A stretch of DNA of 64,000 nt from Paenibacillus fonticola DSM 21315 (GTDB taxonomy: Bacteria; Bacillota; Bacilli; Paenibacillales; Paenibacillaceae), in contig NZ_KB907265.1 of the NCBI RefSeq assembly GCF_000381905.1, positions 52,866-116,865 on the forward strand, read 5' to 3'. Shown here piece after piece: positions 1 to 8,406 of the stretch. Made by a program: the position numbers and the translations under genes. The notes beneath the pieces were generated by a model. It did not search any database. It saw nothing but the letters and a program-made list of their open reading frames with translations, and was not told the DNA's origin. The first letter of the stretch is position 1. Each line of letters opens with the position of its first letter.

Positions 1-1
1 A

Positions 2-2470
2 AAAGTCATAACAGACACGATGCTGAGCCAGCAATTTGATGGCAAAATGTTTTTCGAAAAATATGTGCATAACGGAAGCTCCTCGCACACTTTTGAAGTA
101 AACAGTACTTATGCCTATGCCGTATTGATCAAAGCCGACAATACAGCTGCTCTATCTGTCTACTTTAATGGGCAGCTCCGAAGCCTGCCCTCCGGACAAT
201 GGGCTATGCTTGGCAAAGTGAAGGATGTCGCCTCCATTCAGGTTGCGCTCCAAGGGGGTAATACAGGAGTTTTCATCCAGGTAGCCAACATAAGCCTCGA
301 TGAATGGACCGGTTCAGGAAATGAGCAGGCCATCGTGGAGAGATACAGCCTGGATCACAAGGAGAATCAACTGCGGCTGAAGGAAATTGAAATCAACAAC
401 AAAAAGGCTCAAATTGCCGATATTCAAAATCAGATCGATGCCGTTCAGGTTGTTTTAGCAGCCGACAACAACTTCTCCCCTGCTCAGCTTCAGGAGCTAA
501 ACGAGTTTGTCATAGAGCGGGAGTTCAGTGACGATGTGTACGTCGACGAGCATGATCTTTATGATGCAGCTCAGGAAAAGCTGCGAGAGCTGCAGCAGCC
601 TCAGCTTTCGATCGATATCGATATCGTAAACTTTCTGGAAATCGTCGGCGAACAGCGAAATTGGCATAAGCTTGTACTCGGCGATTTTGTTAATATCAGG
701 TACGAACCTACGGATACATATGTCACGGCCCGGATTGTAAGTATCAGCTACGACTATGAAGGCCAAGAAATCAGCCTTACCCTGTCCAACATTAAAGACG
801 TCAGTGACGACAGCAAGGATATGGAGAAATTTATCCAGAACTCGACCAATACGAATATCATCGTTGACGCCAGCAAGCATAAATGGGGCAAAGCCATCGT
901 CGATGTGTCCGAAATGTCGCAGTTGTTCGAGAATTTTTGGAACAAGGTCACCAATGATATTAATATGGCCTCCAATGAACACGTTGTGATTGACCGCAAA
1001 GGCATTACGATCATCGACCCTAATGATCCTTTGAGATTTCTGCGTGCAACCCATGGCGTATTGGGCTTGACGCGCTCTGGCGGATTGAAGTATGAAACAG
1101 CCATCTCCCCCGACGGTGTGATTGCGGAAATGGTGCTTGGTAAAATCATCCTCGGCCAAAGGGTCGTCATTGGCGATACAACAGGAGTTTTTACGATCGA
1201 AGGCTCTCGGCTGATGATCGATGACCGCTGCGGCAGGGAAGTTCTCAAACTTGGCTTACTGTCCGAATCCCCGGATAAGTTCGGCATTTTCGTAAATCGT
1301 TATGCTTCTCCAGCGGACTGCAACAACACAACTATTCTGAACCGGGTGAATATTACCGCCGATGAAGGGCTTGTACTGGAGCGAAATCGCAATGGGTCTT
1401 TCCAAAAAACGCTCTACACCTCCACGGACGGGGATTTATATATGATCGGCAATCTGCGGGTTGGTGAAGATGAGCGGGTGTTCATAGCCGACCGCAACGG
1501 GATAAGCGTGGGCGCAAGCATTTGGAATGACGCCCCTTTTCGTGTAGACATGCACGGCAATTGCTGGCTGGATTCCTTGTTCGCTAATAACGCTGAAATA
1601 AAAAATTCGCTATTCAAAGATGGTCACATTGAAGGCTCCTCCCTCGTGTTGCGTGACGCCCTTGGCGGGGTTATCAAGATGTATCCAGAACATGGACTTT
1701 GGTTTGGAGCGGAACAGTTTAACGATGCTATCGCAAGCATAGCCATGGACGGCACGGCAAAATTCAAGAAATTGATCGTCACCGATGGGCAGAACAAACT
1801 TTTGATCGACAGTGAACAAAAGAAGATTTTCATGAACAACTGGGATATCGTAGGTGCCGGCGCCATTGACACGGATCTGCTCTCCGCCAACATCGTAACT
1901 GCGATGGACGGATTTGTCACCGATCTGACGGCATCCCGAATGACTACCTTGACCGGTCAGATCCGAGAAAGAGCAATGGATTACATTCGAATTGACGGCC
2001 ATACGCAAAAGTTCATTAGAGGAAACATTAAACCTGGTTCTGCTGTGCATAAATCTCTCCCTGACGGCAGACTGCTCTATTGGATCAACGCTTCCCAAAG
2101 CGGACAAATGACAACAGAGGTAACGAATTGGCCTGTCATGACTTATGACATGGATGAAAACGACAAGATGATCATTGGACTTAATGGGGATGGAGATCGC
2201 GCTACTCCATTTATTCAAATGGGGATCGGGGACGGGAATGATGGAAGCCTCGGTGGCAAATCACGAATCGGTAAATACGACGGCGGATTAAAAACTTCCT
2301 ATCATTCCAGCGGTTCGGTGATCGAAAGAAGCATCGATCTGGGTGACAACGGCATTACGATTCAGTCGGATGGCCAAGGACATATTACGATCAAGGCTCA
2401 TAGTATTAAATTAGAAGCAACTGGCACTATCAATTTTTCTGGAACGGAGTTTGTATTCACAGAACGGTAG
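2..2470 (+). CDS. Phage tail endopeptidase / baseplate (Tal-like) protein, 5'-truncated by window edge
   Basis: The reading frame is open from base 2, so the true start lies outside the window. The visible 822 residues look like the C-terminal part of a siphophage tail-associated (Tal, prophage endopeptidase tail) protein. Counting from the Met at base 20, a coiled coil spans about residues 104-145. A segment around 221-257 (GDFVNIRYEPTDTY...) resembles the end of a Tal base domain. A long region follows with repeated beta-strand/loop patterns and closes with a glycine-rich beta-helix-like end (DLGDNGITIQSDGQGHI). In phages this protein closes the tail tube and touches the cell surface. It is followed by a short hairpin terminator. 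Base composition is close to that of the host genes and differs from the AT-rich genes that follow. Family assignment is by pattern only. Confidence 0.75.
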   Translation, partial: KVITDTMLSQQFDGKMFFEKYVHNGSSSHTFEVNSTYAYAVLIKADNTAALSVYFNGQLRSLPSGQWAMLGKVKDVASIQVALQGGNTGVFIQVANISLDEWTGSGNEQAIVERYSLDHKENQLRLKEIEINNKKAQIADIQNQIDAVQVVLAADNNFSPAQLQELNEFVIEREFSDDVYVDEHDLYDAAQEKLRELQQPQLSIDIDIVNFLEIVGEQRNWHKLVLGDFVNIRYEPTDTYVTARIVSISYDYEGQEISLTLSNIKDVSDDSKDMEKFIQNSTNTNIIVDASKHKWGKAIVDVSEMSQLFENFWNKVTNDINMASNEHVVIDRKGITIIDPNDPLRFLRATHGVLGLTRSGGLKYETAISPDGVIAEMVLGKIILGQRVVIGDTTGVFTIEGSRLMIDDRCGREVLKLGLLSESPDKFGIFVNRYASPADCNNTTILNRVNITADEGLVLERNRNGSFQKTLYTSTDGDLYMIGNLRVGEDERVFIADRNGISVGASIWNDAPFRVDMHGNCWLDSLFANNAEIKNSLFKDGHIEGSSLVLRDALGGVIKMYPEHGLWFGAEQFNDAIASIAMDGTAKFKKLIVTDGQNKLLIDSEQKKIFMNNWDIVGAGAIDTDLLSANIVTAMDGFVTDLTASRMTTLTGQIRERAMDYIRIDGHTQKFIRGNIKPGSAVHKSLPDGRLLYWINASQSGQMTTEVTNWPVMTYDMDENDKMIIGLNGDGDRATPFIQMGIGDGNDGSLGGKSRIGKYDGGLKTSYHSSGSVIERSIDLGDNGITIQSDGQGHITIKAHSIKLEATGTINFSGTEFVFTER

Positions 2471-2485
2471 ATTTCATCTTCAAAT

Positions 2486-2510
2486 AGTCATCTTATTGAT
2501 GGCTTTTTTC
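2486..2510 (+). terminator. Hairpin terminator after Tal-like gene
   Basis: A 7-bp stem (AGTCATC / GATGGCT, one G-U pair) with a 5-nt loop is followed by a T run. It lies 16 bp after the stop codon. Confidence 0.55.
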
Positions 2511-2542
2511 TTACTTTATTATGTTATGGGAGGTGAATTAAT

Positions 2543-3010
2543 ATGCCTGGAGTGGCTGTACATGGATCAGAAATATATGAAGTTAGAAAACCTGGTTATG
2601 TAACCTATGAGATTTGGACTGAGATACCTGTAGATTCTGATGAATATGGTAACCCTATTTATAGATGGACGCCGACAGGATCTGGAAGTAGAAATGCTAA
2701 GATAACCGGCTATATAGTTGCATCTTCCAAGATGAAAGTCGGCGGAGCTAATGTCGCTGTGGTAGGAGATAAGACAATTGAGACTTGGGTGGCTGATCCT
2801 CCTGTGCCATCCAGTGACAGCAGTACTCAAATTAGAAACATACAACCACCTGGAGGACAGGGGAGTGGCGAAGGTGAAATCATCTCTGGCAGTACCAAGG
2901 CTAAACTAGACGGTAAGCCCATCGCCTTAATCGGTTCAACCGTAAGAACCTGTTTAGGGACTACAACTACTATCAAAACAGGCAGCGATAAATTGAAATT
3001 CAGCAGCTAA
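2543..3010 (+). CDS. PAAR-like phage tip protein
   Basis: A protein of 155 residues with a good ribosome site (GGGAGGT) 9 bp before the ATG. It contains two similar halves. One is around residues 54-82 (ITGYIVASSKMKVGG, then NVAVVGDK) and the other around 115-145 (GSTKAKLDGKPIALIGS). The pattern of glycine-spaced strands after a substrate-like pro/gly stretch resembles PAAR or PAAR-like tip proteins, which cap spikes of contractile tails, secretion systems and some phage baseplates. Its position directly after a Tal-like gene fits a tip or spike role. PAAR-like proteins are less usual in long non-contractile tails, so a contractile or tailocin-like particle cannot be excluded. The assignment is from sequence pattern, not from a search. 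Confidence 0.5.
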   Translation: MPGVAVHGSEIYEVRKPGYVTYEIWTEIPVDSDEYGNPIYRWTPTGSGSRNAKITGYIVASSKMKVGGANVAVVGDKTIETWVADPPVPSSDSSTQIRNIQPPGGQGSGEGEIISGSTKAKLDGKPIALIGSTVRTCLGTTTTIKTGSDKLKFSS

Positions 3011-3053
3011 AAATAAAAAATTCAATTACTAATCTTTCCAGCCAGGAAAGGAG

Positions 3054-3683
3054 GTGTTCAAAATCACAATTCGGAATTCGTTATATTTTTCATACGCTGG
3101 CAGAGTGTCCGCTGAGTTTGGCATTTTAAATGTCAGCCTAAGCGGCGGAATGGCAGAAGAACCCTTGGCGTCAAGCCGTGAGATCTATGAGGTTTCCGTC
3201 AAAGGAAGAGATCAGCCCTATTTTCAAGGCATGGAGAAAGATCCACTGCGCTTTAACGTTTCTTTTGCCTTTAAAAATAACTGGGATTCTCAAAAATTAA
3301 GAGAAGTTACCCGATGGCTCACTGAACATGATTACTACCAAGAGCTTTTTTTTACTAACGATATCGGAAGAGATCCTGAGCGCATCTACTATGCTCTTGT
3401 CGTTGATGACCCAACCCTAGTACACAATAGTTTGTCACAGGGCTACATTAATCTTACTTTTCGCTGCGATAGTCCGTATGCATACTCCCCAACGCGAACA
3501 TCGCAATTGTACAAATGGGAAAAGAATAGTCATACAAATACAATCTCTAATTTCTCTCAAGGCGATAAGAAATCAATGATTACCGGTACAGACGGAGGGT
3601 TGATTCTTAATCCTCACAGAACAAAATGGAGCGATTTTTCATACGACATGAAGTGGACTGAGTTGGATCAGCTGCTGACATGA
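3054..3683 (+). CDS. Distal tail (Dit-like) protein, N-terminal Sipho_tail domain
   Basis: A protein of 209 residues. Residues about 20-150 match the pattern of the siphophage tail/Dit N-terminal domain: an early segment on the native effect of the measured object, then DPLRFNVSFAF, a middle W-rich helix (REVTRWLTEHDYYQ) and INLTFRCDSPYAYSP near 140-150. Dit forms the hexameric hub at the tail end. The protein stops soon after this domain. The beta-sandwich C-terminal half usual for the family seems to sit in the gene at 4346-4981. The GTG at 3054 overlaps the strong Shine-Dalgarno sequence AAAGGAGG, so the real start may be a little downstream at a rare codon. It lies 13 bp before the next gene. 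Confidence 0.7.
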   Translation: MFKITIRNSLYFSYAGRVSAEFGILNVSLSGGMAEEPLASSREIYEVSVKGRDQPYFQGMEKDPLRFNVSFAFKNNWDSQKLREVTRWLTEHDYYQELFFTNDIGRDPERIYYALVVDDPTLVHNSLSQGYINLTFRCDSPYAYSPTRTSQLYKWEKNSHTNTISNFSQGDKKSMITGTDGGLILNPHRTKWSDFSYDMKWTELDQLLT

Positions 3684-3696
3684 GAAAGGAGTTACA

Positions 3697-4335
3697 ATGG
3701 CAACTACTACTGCTAAATTGGGCTTAGTCAAACCTGACTGGGCAAATGATGAGATCGGCTCAACTATAGATGCAATAGCTCAAAATTTTCAAACCCTAGA
3801 TGATATTTCTGCCGATTATGCCGATGCACCTCCTATATCTGGTGATTGGCCAGCAAAGCACATATTGTATGCCAATCAATTGTCGATTGGTGGGCATATT
3901 GGCTGGGTAAACATTCGAACAGGAAAAGCAGCGCCAATTTGGGAAAAGTTGAAATACTATGCTAATGGCTCACATATCGTACCTAAAAATGATAACGGCC
4001 ATTACTACACATGCACTCAAAGTGGATATTCTGGTTTAATCGAACCGATCTTCCCTGTTTCTGACCAGGGGCAAGTTCAGGATACTAGAGGGGCCAATAC
4101 CTGGAATGCAAACCACCTTTACCAAGTGAATGATATTGCTCTGCCGACAATTGATAACGGACGGTTCTACATTTGTATTCAAGCTGGTGAATCTGGAGAT
4201 GTTGAGCCTACATGGAGTCTTATCGATGGGGCAACAACCTATGATAAAAATGCGGTCTGGCATGGATATAAAATAGCTAAATGGCAGGAATCTGGCGTAG
4301 CGGCACTATATAGACCCTTCGGAAAAATTGAGTAG
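3697..4335 (+). CDS. Phage tail fibre protein with two carbohydrate-binding-like repeats
   Basis: A protein of 212 residues that starts 13 bp after the Dit-like gene, with AGAAAGGAG before the ATG. The N-terminus (TTAKLGLVKPDWANDEIGS) is typical of phage tail fibre starts. Two repeats of about 45 residues follow: a tryptophan, Y-x-x-G or Y-x-V-N-D, then DNGHYYTCTQSGYSGLIEP and later DNGRFYICIQAGESGDVEP. This pattern recurs in phage side-fibre and receptor-binding proteins. Binding to cell-wall sugars is inferred from context. The gene separates the two apparent halves of Dit. Confidence 0.6.
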   Translation: MATTTAKLGLVKPDWANDEIGSTIDAIAQNFQTLDDISADYADAPPISGDWPAKHILYANQLSIGGHIGWVNIRTGKAAPIWEKLKYYANGSHIVPKNDNGHYYTCTQSGYSGLIEPIFPVSDQGQVQDTRGANTWNANHLYQVNDIALPTIDNGRFYICIQAGESGDVEPTWSLIDGATTYDKNAVWHGYKIAKWQESGVAALYRPFGKIE

Positions 4336-4345
4336 GTGATGAAAA

Positions 4346-4981
4346 ATGGCTAGATGGATATCTCTTTTAAATCTACAAGGCATATACACCTCCCCTTCCA
4401 TATTAATTCCGCTGCAAGCAGATGGAGCGCTTAGCAAGGTTTCTTGGGAAAGCAGTACTCCTGAGGGCAGCCAAATCGTAGTACAGACCCGGCTAAGTTT
4501 TGACGGATACAATTGGACAGAGTGGCGAGCTTGCACGAACGGTGGACAAATCCCTGAAATTGACGAAGACACACCCTTATATGAAACATACCTTATGTAT
4601 CGAGTCATCATGAAATCTAACTCTTATAGTGTTAAACCTAATTTTAAAAAGATCACTTTTTTCTTCGAGCCTGTGCTTGTTTTTGACAATAAAGGCGATT
4701 TAAACTGTAAGCCAGAAATCTGGATTACGAAATCAGGAAATGGTGATTTTAGCATTCAAAATATTACTCACAACAATGAAGAATTTGCGTTCACTAATCT
4801 GCTTGATGGGGAAACGGTCTATATAGACAATGAAAACCAAGACATTGAAACCACGCTGGCAGTTACTTATAGATACAAAGATTTCAACGATAACTACTTA
4901 AACTTTCCTCCTGGGAAAAATGTACTTCGAGTAAGCGGTAATGCTGACATCAAGTTCAGATACCAATTTACATTGCTATGA
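4346..4981 (+). CDS. Phage tail protein, Dit C-terminal-domain-like
   Basis: A protein of 211 residues that begins 10 bp after its upstream neighbour. Residues 1-110 look like a fibronectin-III-like module (TRLSFDGYNWTEWRAC). From about residue 120 the protein shows the pattern expected for the C-terminal half of siphophage Dit proteins: PEIWITKSGNGDFSIQN, a GETVYIDNENQDIE turn and a final FPPGKNVLRVSGNADIKF strand pair. A similar W-x-x-W module occurs in the protein at 7817-8392. It probably decorates or completes the distal tail hub. No enzymatic motif is visible. Confidence 0.55.
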   Translation: MARWISLLNLQGIYTSPSILIPLQADGALSKVSWESSTPEGSQIVVQTRLSFDGYNWTEWRACTNGGQIPEIDEDTPLYETYLMYRVIMKSNSYSVKPNFKKITFFFEPVLVFDNKGDLNCKPEIWITKSGNGDFSIQNITHNNEEFAFTNLLDGETVYIDNENQDIETTLAVTYRYKDFNDNYLNFPPGKNVLRVSGNADIKFRYQFTLL

Positions 4982-5000
4982 TAAGAGAGGAGGTGGAATA

Positions 5001-6155
5001 TTGCCAGATTTAATAACTCAACTGCAATACAATGACCCATTAACAATCATTTTTAGAAAAGGAACGGACGATGATCCCCTTAAAGATCGGGCAGATACGC
5101 TACCTGTTGTGAACGGCATTATCACGCTTTTTGAAATTCCATCACTTCGTGATCGCGTACAGATTTCAGGAATGGTTGAAATTGATCAAGAAATTTATGA
5201 GCGTAGAAAAGAACTAAAGGAAAATGAATTTCTTGTCCATTATTCGATCGGGATCGTACAATTTCACCCTAAGCATGAGGGAACAACTCTTCTATGCAGA
5301 TACAAGGGTCGTGGATTAATCATGTACCCGGCCTCGCGCATTTATGCCATGGTCAGAAGAAATCCAGATGTGGTTATTACACTCCAAAACTACATAGAAG
5401 AGATAGAAATAAAAATCAAAGAAAACACCTCGCTAATTAAACGTGTTGAGGACTTAATTTCCGAAACAAGGGTTATCATCGAGGAGTCCGAGAAGGCTAC
5501 AGATAATGCCAATCGAGCAGCCCAAGAAGCTGATGCTGCAAGAGACTTGGCTTTAGATGCCTATGAGACAACAAGACTTGTCTGGAAAGAGCCTGTTGAC
5601 AGAGAGCAGGATATTTACACCACCTACCCCCACCCTTCCGTTGGCTGGGTCGTTCAGACCACAAGAGACGGCAAGCGGTATAGGTTTGACGGAAACCACT
5701 GGATATTGATAGATATCTTTGGATCAAATCTTCAGGTTGTGAATGAGCACAGAGATGGCCTAATGTCTGTTGGGGAACATTTGAAGTTAAAGTCATTTCC
5801 AGTTGAACTCAAGGATCGAGTCCTTATCTTCTGTTTAGCGGATATGGCTCAAGGAATTCAAGATCTGCCATTCACCCCCTTCCCCTTCAAAGGAGAAATT
5901 GTAGCGGTGGATGGTTTTTGTATTACTGCTGGAGAAACGAGGAGCGAACTATCAATTGAAAAGTCGCGAGACTTGGCGAATTGGACAGAAATCACCTCCA
6001 GGCGAATGCGATTCGAGCCGAATTCCCATATGGATGATAAAGGAATAGTGCTAACCAGCAATACAGTTGAACCTGGGGACTTTTTTCGAATAAACGTAAC
6101 CCATCTTGGACTTGGCATCAGCAACGCTACGGTTACCGTGCGCATTAAAATTTAA
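5001..6155 (+). CDS. Phage tail/fibre protein with baseplate-upper-like N-terminus and coiled coil
   Basis: The start is a TTG at 5001 with a strong ribosome site (GAGGAGGTG) 4-6 bp before it. An upstream in-frame ATG lies inside the previous gene and has no ribosome site. The protein has 384 residues. Its first ~110 residues form a beta-rich domain with FRKGTDDDPLKDRADTLPVV and FHPKHEGTTLLCRYKGRG. This resembles the BppU-type domain that attaches receptor-binding proteins to baseplates. An alpha-helical coiled coil (about 125-190, rich in E, A, D, N) leads to a C-terminal beta domain ending in NATVTVRIKI. The layout is that of a trimeric fibre. Confidence 0.6.
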   Translation: MPDLITQLQYNDPLTIIFRKGTDDDPLKDRADTLPVVNGIITLFEIPSLRDRVQISGMVEIDQEIYERRKELKENEFLVHYSIGIVQFHPKHEGTTLLCRYKGRGLIMYPASRIYAMVRRNPDVVITLQNYIEEIEIKIKENTSLIKRVEDLISETRVIIEESEKATDNANRAAQEADAARDLALDAYETTRLVWKEPVDREQDIYTTYPHPSVGWVVQTTRDGKRYRFDGNHWILIDIFGSNLQVVNEHRDGLMSVGEHLKLKSFPVELKDRVLIFCLADMAQGIQDLPFTPFPFKGEIVAVDGFCITAGETRSELSIEKSRDLANWTEITSRRMRFEPNSHMDDKGIVLTSNTVEPGDFFRINVTHLGLGISNATVTVRIKI

Positions 6156-6174
6156 ATATAAGGAGAAATGTAAA

Positions 6175-6717
6175 ATGTCTCAACCTGTCATTACATGGAT
6201 GAACGCAACTCACACTCAACAAATAACAGCTCCTCATAACTATGGAGTAATTGATGCAGGGGACTGGTCTCCTGTCCATACATTCAACATCTGGAATAAC
6301 AGAGGTGGAACGACTGATGTGTCCAAAATGGAAGACTGCACCATTACAACTAGGGATATGTCAGGTGGGCTTGGCAACACAGTAGGAAATGAGATTGAAG
6401 TAGTAAAAAACAATTGGTTTCATGCCCAAGTTGATTCTTTAGATGAAGCAGATATCAATGAAGAGTCTAGCCGCATTGGCAAAGATTATTCAAAGCCGAT
6501 TGGCACTAAAGGTTCTACTACAAAAGATAATACAGGTGCAAGCTATCCTACTCCCCTTGTTCCAGGAGCCAAAGAGATACTGGGCGTCAGAAACAATGGA
6601 AACCCTACAGATGCCGCAGGAAACTATGTAACAATTAGTTTTCGGGCTGAAGTCCCGCTCGATGCAAAAAGTGGGCAGCAACAATTTAAAAAAAGAATTT
6701 CATATCGTTACGTTTAA
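6175..6717 (+). CDS. Phage structural protein, unknown
   Basis: A protein of 180 residues. The ATG at 6175 was chosen because AAGGAG lies 8 bp upstream; a longer frame runs back into the previous gene without a ribosome site. It has WSPVHTFNIWNNRGGTTD near residue 35 and a run of small and polar residues from 100 to 130. The C-terminus (RISYRYV) is strand-like. No enzymatic motif is recognised. It is the last gene before a clear terminator, so it probably ends the first fibre transcript. Confidence 0.55.
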   Translation: MSQPVITWMNATHTQQITAPHNYGVIDAGDWSPVHTFNIWNNRGGTTDVSKMEDCTITTRDMSGGLGNTVGNEIEVVKNNWFHAQVDSLDEADINEESSRIGKDYSKPIGTKGSTTKDNTGASYPTPLVPGAKEILGVRNNGNPTDAAGNYVTISFRAEVPLDAKSGQQQFKKRISYRYV

Positions 6718-6735
6718 TTAGGTTCATGTTATTTG

Positions 6736-6769
6736 AAGAGGCAGAAATTATTTCTGTCTCTTTTTTATT
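6736..6769 (+). terminator. Rho-independent terminator in fibre block
   Basis: A 12-bp stem (AGAGGCAGAAAT / ATTTCTGTCTCT with one G-U pair) is followed by a T-rich tract, 20 bp after the preceding stop codon. Confidence 0.75.
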
Positions 6770-6808
6770 TTACAACACAACTCACAATACAATGGGAGGT
6801 ACGCTCTA

Positions 6809-7423
6809 ATGATTTTTGGCAATGGCCATTTTGCAAAATCTCCAGTCCAGTCTCAAAAGTATATCTGGCTGGCAGAATATTATGACGGTACTTTTTTAAC
6901 AGAATATGATCTTGAAAATCGAAAAACAAATAGTTTTTATGATATAGACAAAAATAAACTCATTAGGTTTGGGTTAATCGGTTGCGGCAACCAAATATAT
7001 TTTGATGTAGCTAATGGTATTTTTAATATCAACCATGACCGAATTATGATCTCATATGTCACCAAAGACACAGAGTATCCCTTGACGGGTAGGACGCTTC
7101 TTTACAATGATATTATCCAATTTAAAGAGGCTACCGCAGAGGCAAACCTGCTAACTAAGGGAAAATCCGAGGGAAGAATGCATAGCAGCATAGTAACGCA
7201 CGCTATTGGCTATAAGAAAGCAATGGATTTGGCAGGTGTGAATATCCACTTTCAAACGATACTGCATCTTCCGCTCGATCAACCTGCATATGTACAAATT
7301 AAAATTTCTTCTAGTCAAGATTTGAATGGGAAATTAATAGTTCGTATGAATGGACTAGTTGCGAGTGAAATTGAAGCGCCGCTTAAAGCTAATATGGCTG
7401 GCATTATAAACTGGACTCCTTAA
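6809..7423 (+). CDS. Phage protein of unknown function
   Basis: A protein of 204 residues with a strong ribosome site (GGGAGGT) before the ATG. The N-terminus (MIFGNGHFAKSPVQSQKYIWLAEYYDGTFLTEYDLE) and a central GLIGCGNQIYFD segment belong to no family I can name. From residue 140 it is beta-rich (IHFQTILHLPLDQPAYVQIKI). Base composition is AT-rich like its neighbours. Tail decoration or fibre assembly is inferred from location only. Confidence 0.5.
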   Translation: MIFGNGHFAKSPVQSQKYIWLAEYYDGTFLTEYDLENRKTNSFYDIDKNKLIRFGLIGCGNQIYFDVANGIFNINHDRIMISYVTKDTEYPLTGRTLLYNDIIQFKEATAEANLLTKGKSEGRMHSSIVTHAIGYKKAMDLAGVNIHFQTILHLPLDQPAYVQIKISSSQDLNGKLIVRMNGLVASEIEAPLKANMAGIINWTP

Positions 7424-7448
7424 AAAAATTAGAAAGGAACGTGCATAA

Positions 7449-7802
7449 ATGCAAGATTATTTTTACGTTGATCCATACAACAGAGTTTGGGGCAACAAAG
7501 ATATTGGTGGAGATATGACGGTCACCTCCTCAAACAACACTCTGAATATCGAATCCAGCAGCAACATTTATACAGTGACCATTCCACCAGGTACTTATCA
7601 TACCGAGTATACGCTGAACAAATCTGAGCTTGTTGAAGCGATTGCTGAAGAGTTTGAGCATAACCAGCTTCCTGTTGAAGTGTATCTTGGCGGTAATCAT
7701 AAAGATGTTAAGTATAATTCCATCGTTTTTCGTTTGTCAGATGGTTCCGAGATTCAAGATATTAACGGCACGTTTTTTGAAGCGTTTTTTGATTCCATTT
7801 AA
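7449..7802 (+). CDS. Small phage protein of unknown function
   Basis: A protein of 117 residues with AGAAAGGAACG before the ATG. It is beta-rich with a serine/asparagine-rich early part (TVTSSNNTLNIESSSNIYTV) and a segment that reads like the start of a baseplate or host-binding beta sandwich. It is one of three short genes (6809-8392) placed between two fibre groups and spaced 15-26 bp apart, which suggests a single transcript. No function can be assigned. Confidence 0.5.
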   Translation: MQDYFYVDPYNRVWGNKDIGGDMTVTSSNNTLNIESSSNIYTVTIPPGTYHTEYTLNKSELVEAIAEEFEHNQLPVEVYLGGNHKDVKYNSIVFRLSDGSEIQDINGTFFEAFFDSI

Positions 7803-7816
7803 AAGCAGGTGTAAAT

Positions 7817-8392
7817 ATGGCTGTGACACATGAAGTTGGACTACCTCTTGATTTAAGTAAGGGTACTTTTGCTGATACGGAATATACAGATGGTTTTCTA
7901 CAATTAAAAGTTATGAAAGTTTCGGATATAGGTAATGCCATCTATGCAGAATCTGGCTACTGGGAGTCTGAGATTATTGATATAAAAGACAAGATTACAG
8001 CATTCAAAAGAATTAGTAAGACATCTCAATTAGTAAATGGTGCAACTTATAAGATCTTCACCTCTTCCTCTGAGGACAGAGCTGTGTGGAGCGCTTGGGA
8101 AGAAATAGACTATGCCGATGGCACAATCAAGAGTCCTAAAAATAGCTATGCCAAAGTCAGAATAGAAATTAAATCCACAATGTCAGATGAGATTGTAACG
8201 GTTGATGACTTCACGGTTGTAGGAAAGTATAGCAATGAGTTCGTGAATAGTGATAAGGGTGTCTTGGAGTTAAAGAGGGTTTATGAATATGAGATGAACA
8301 ATGAACTCGGACAAGAAAATATTCATAGAAAATTAATTGAAAGAAATAAATTTAATAAAATTAATAGTATTCATATAAATTCTGATCAGTAA
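7817..8392 (+). CDS. Phage tail protein with fibronectin-III-like module
   Basis: A protein of 191 residues that begins 15 bp after the previous gene, with GCAGGTG as ribosome site. Residues about 50-120 (YWESEIIDIKDKITAFKRIS, then WSAWEEIDYADGTI and a YAKVRIEIKS strand) resemble the N-terminal module of the protein at 4346-4981. The C-terminal 30 residues are charged and probably helical (ELGQENIHRKLIERNKFN). A structural role in the tail is inferred. Confidence 0.5.
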   Translation: MAVTHEVGLPLDLSKGTFADTEYTDGFLQLKVMKVSDIGNAIYAESGYWESEIIDIKDKITAFKRISKTSQLVNGATYKIFTSSSEDRAVWSAWEEIDYADGTIKSPKNSYAKVRIEIKSTMSDEIVTVDDFTVVGKYSNEFVNSDKGVLELKRVYEYEMNNELGQENIHRKLIERNKFNKINSIHINSDQ

Positions 8393-8406
8393 AGGAGGCG
8401 AATTAT

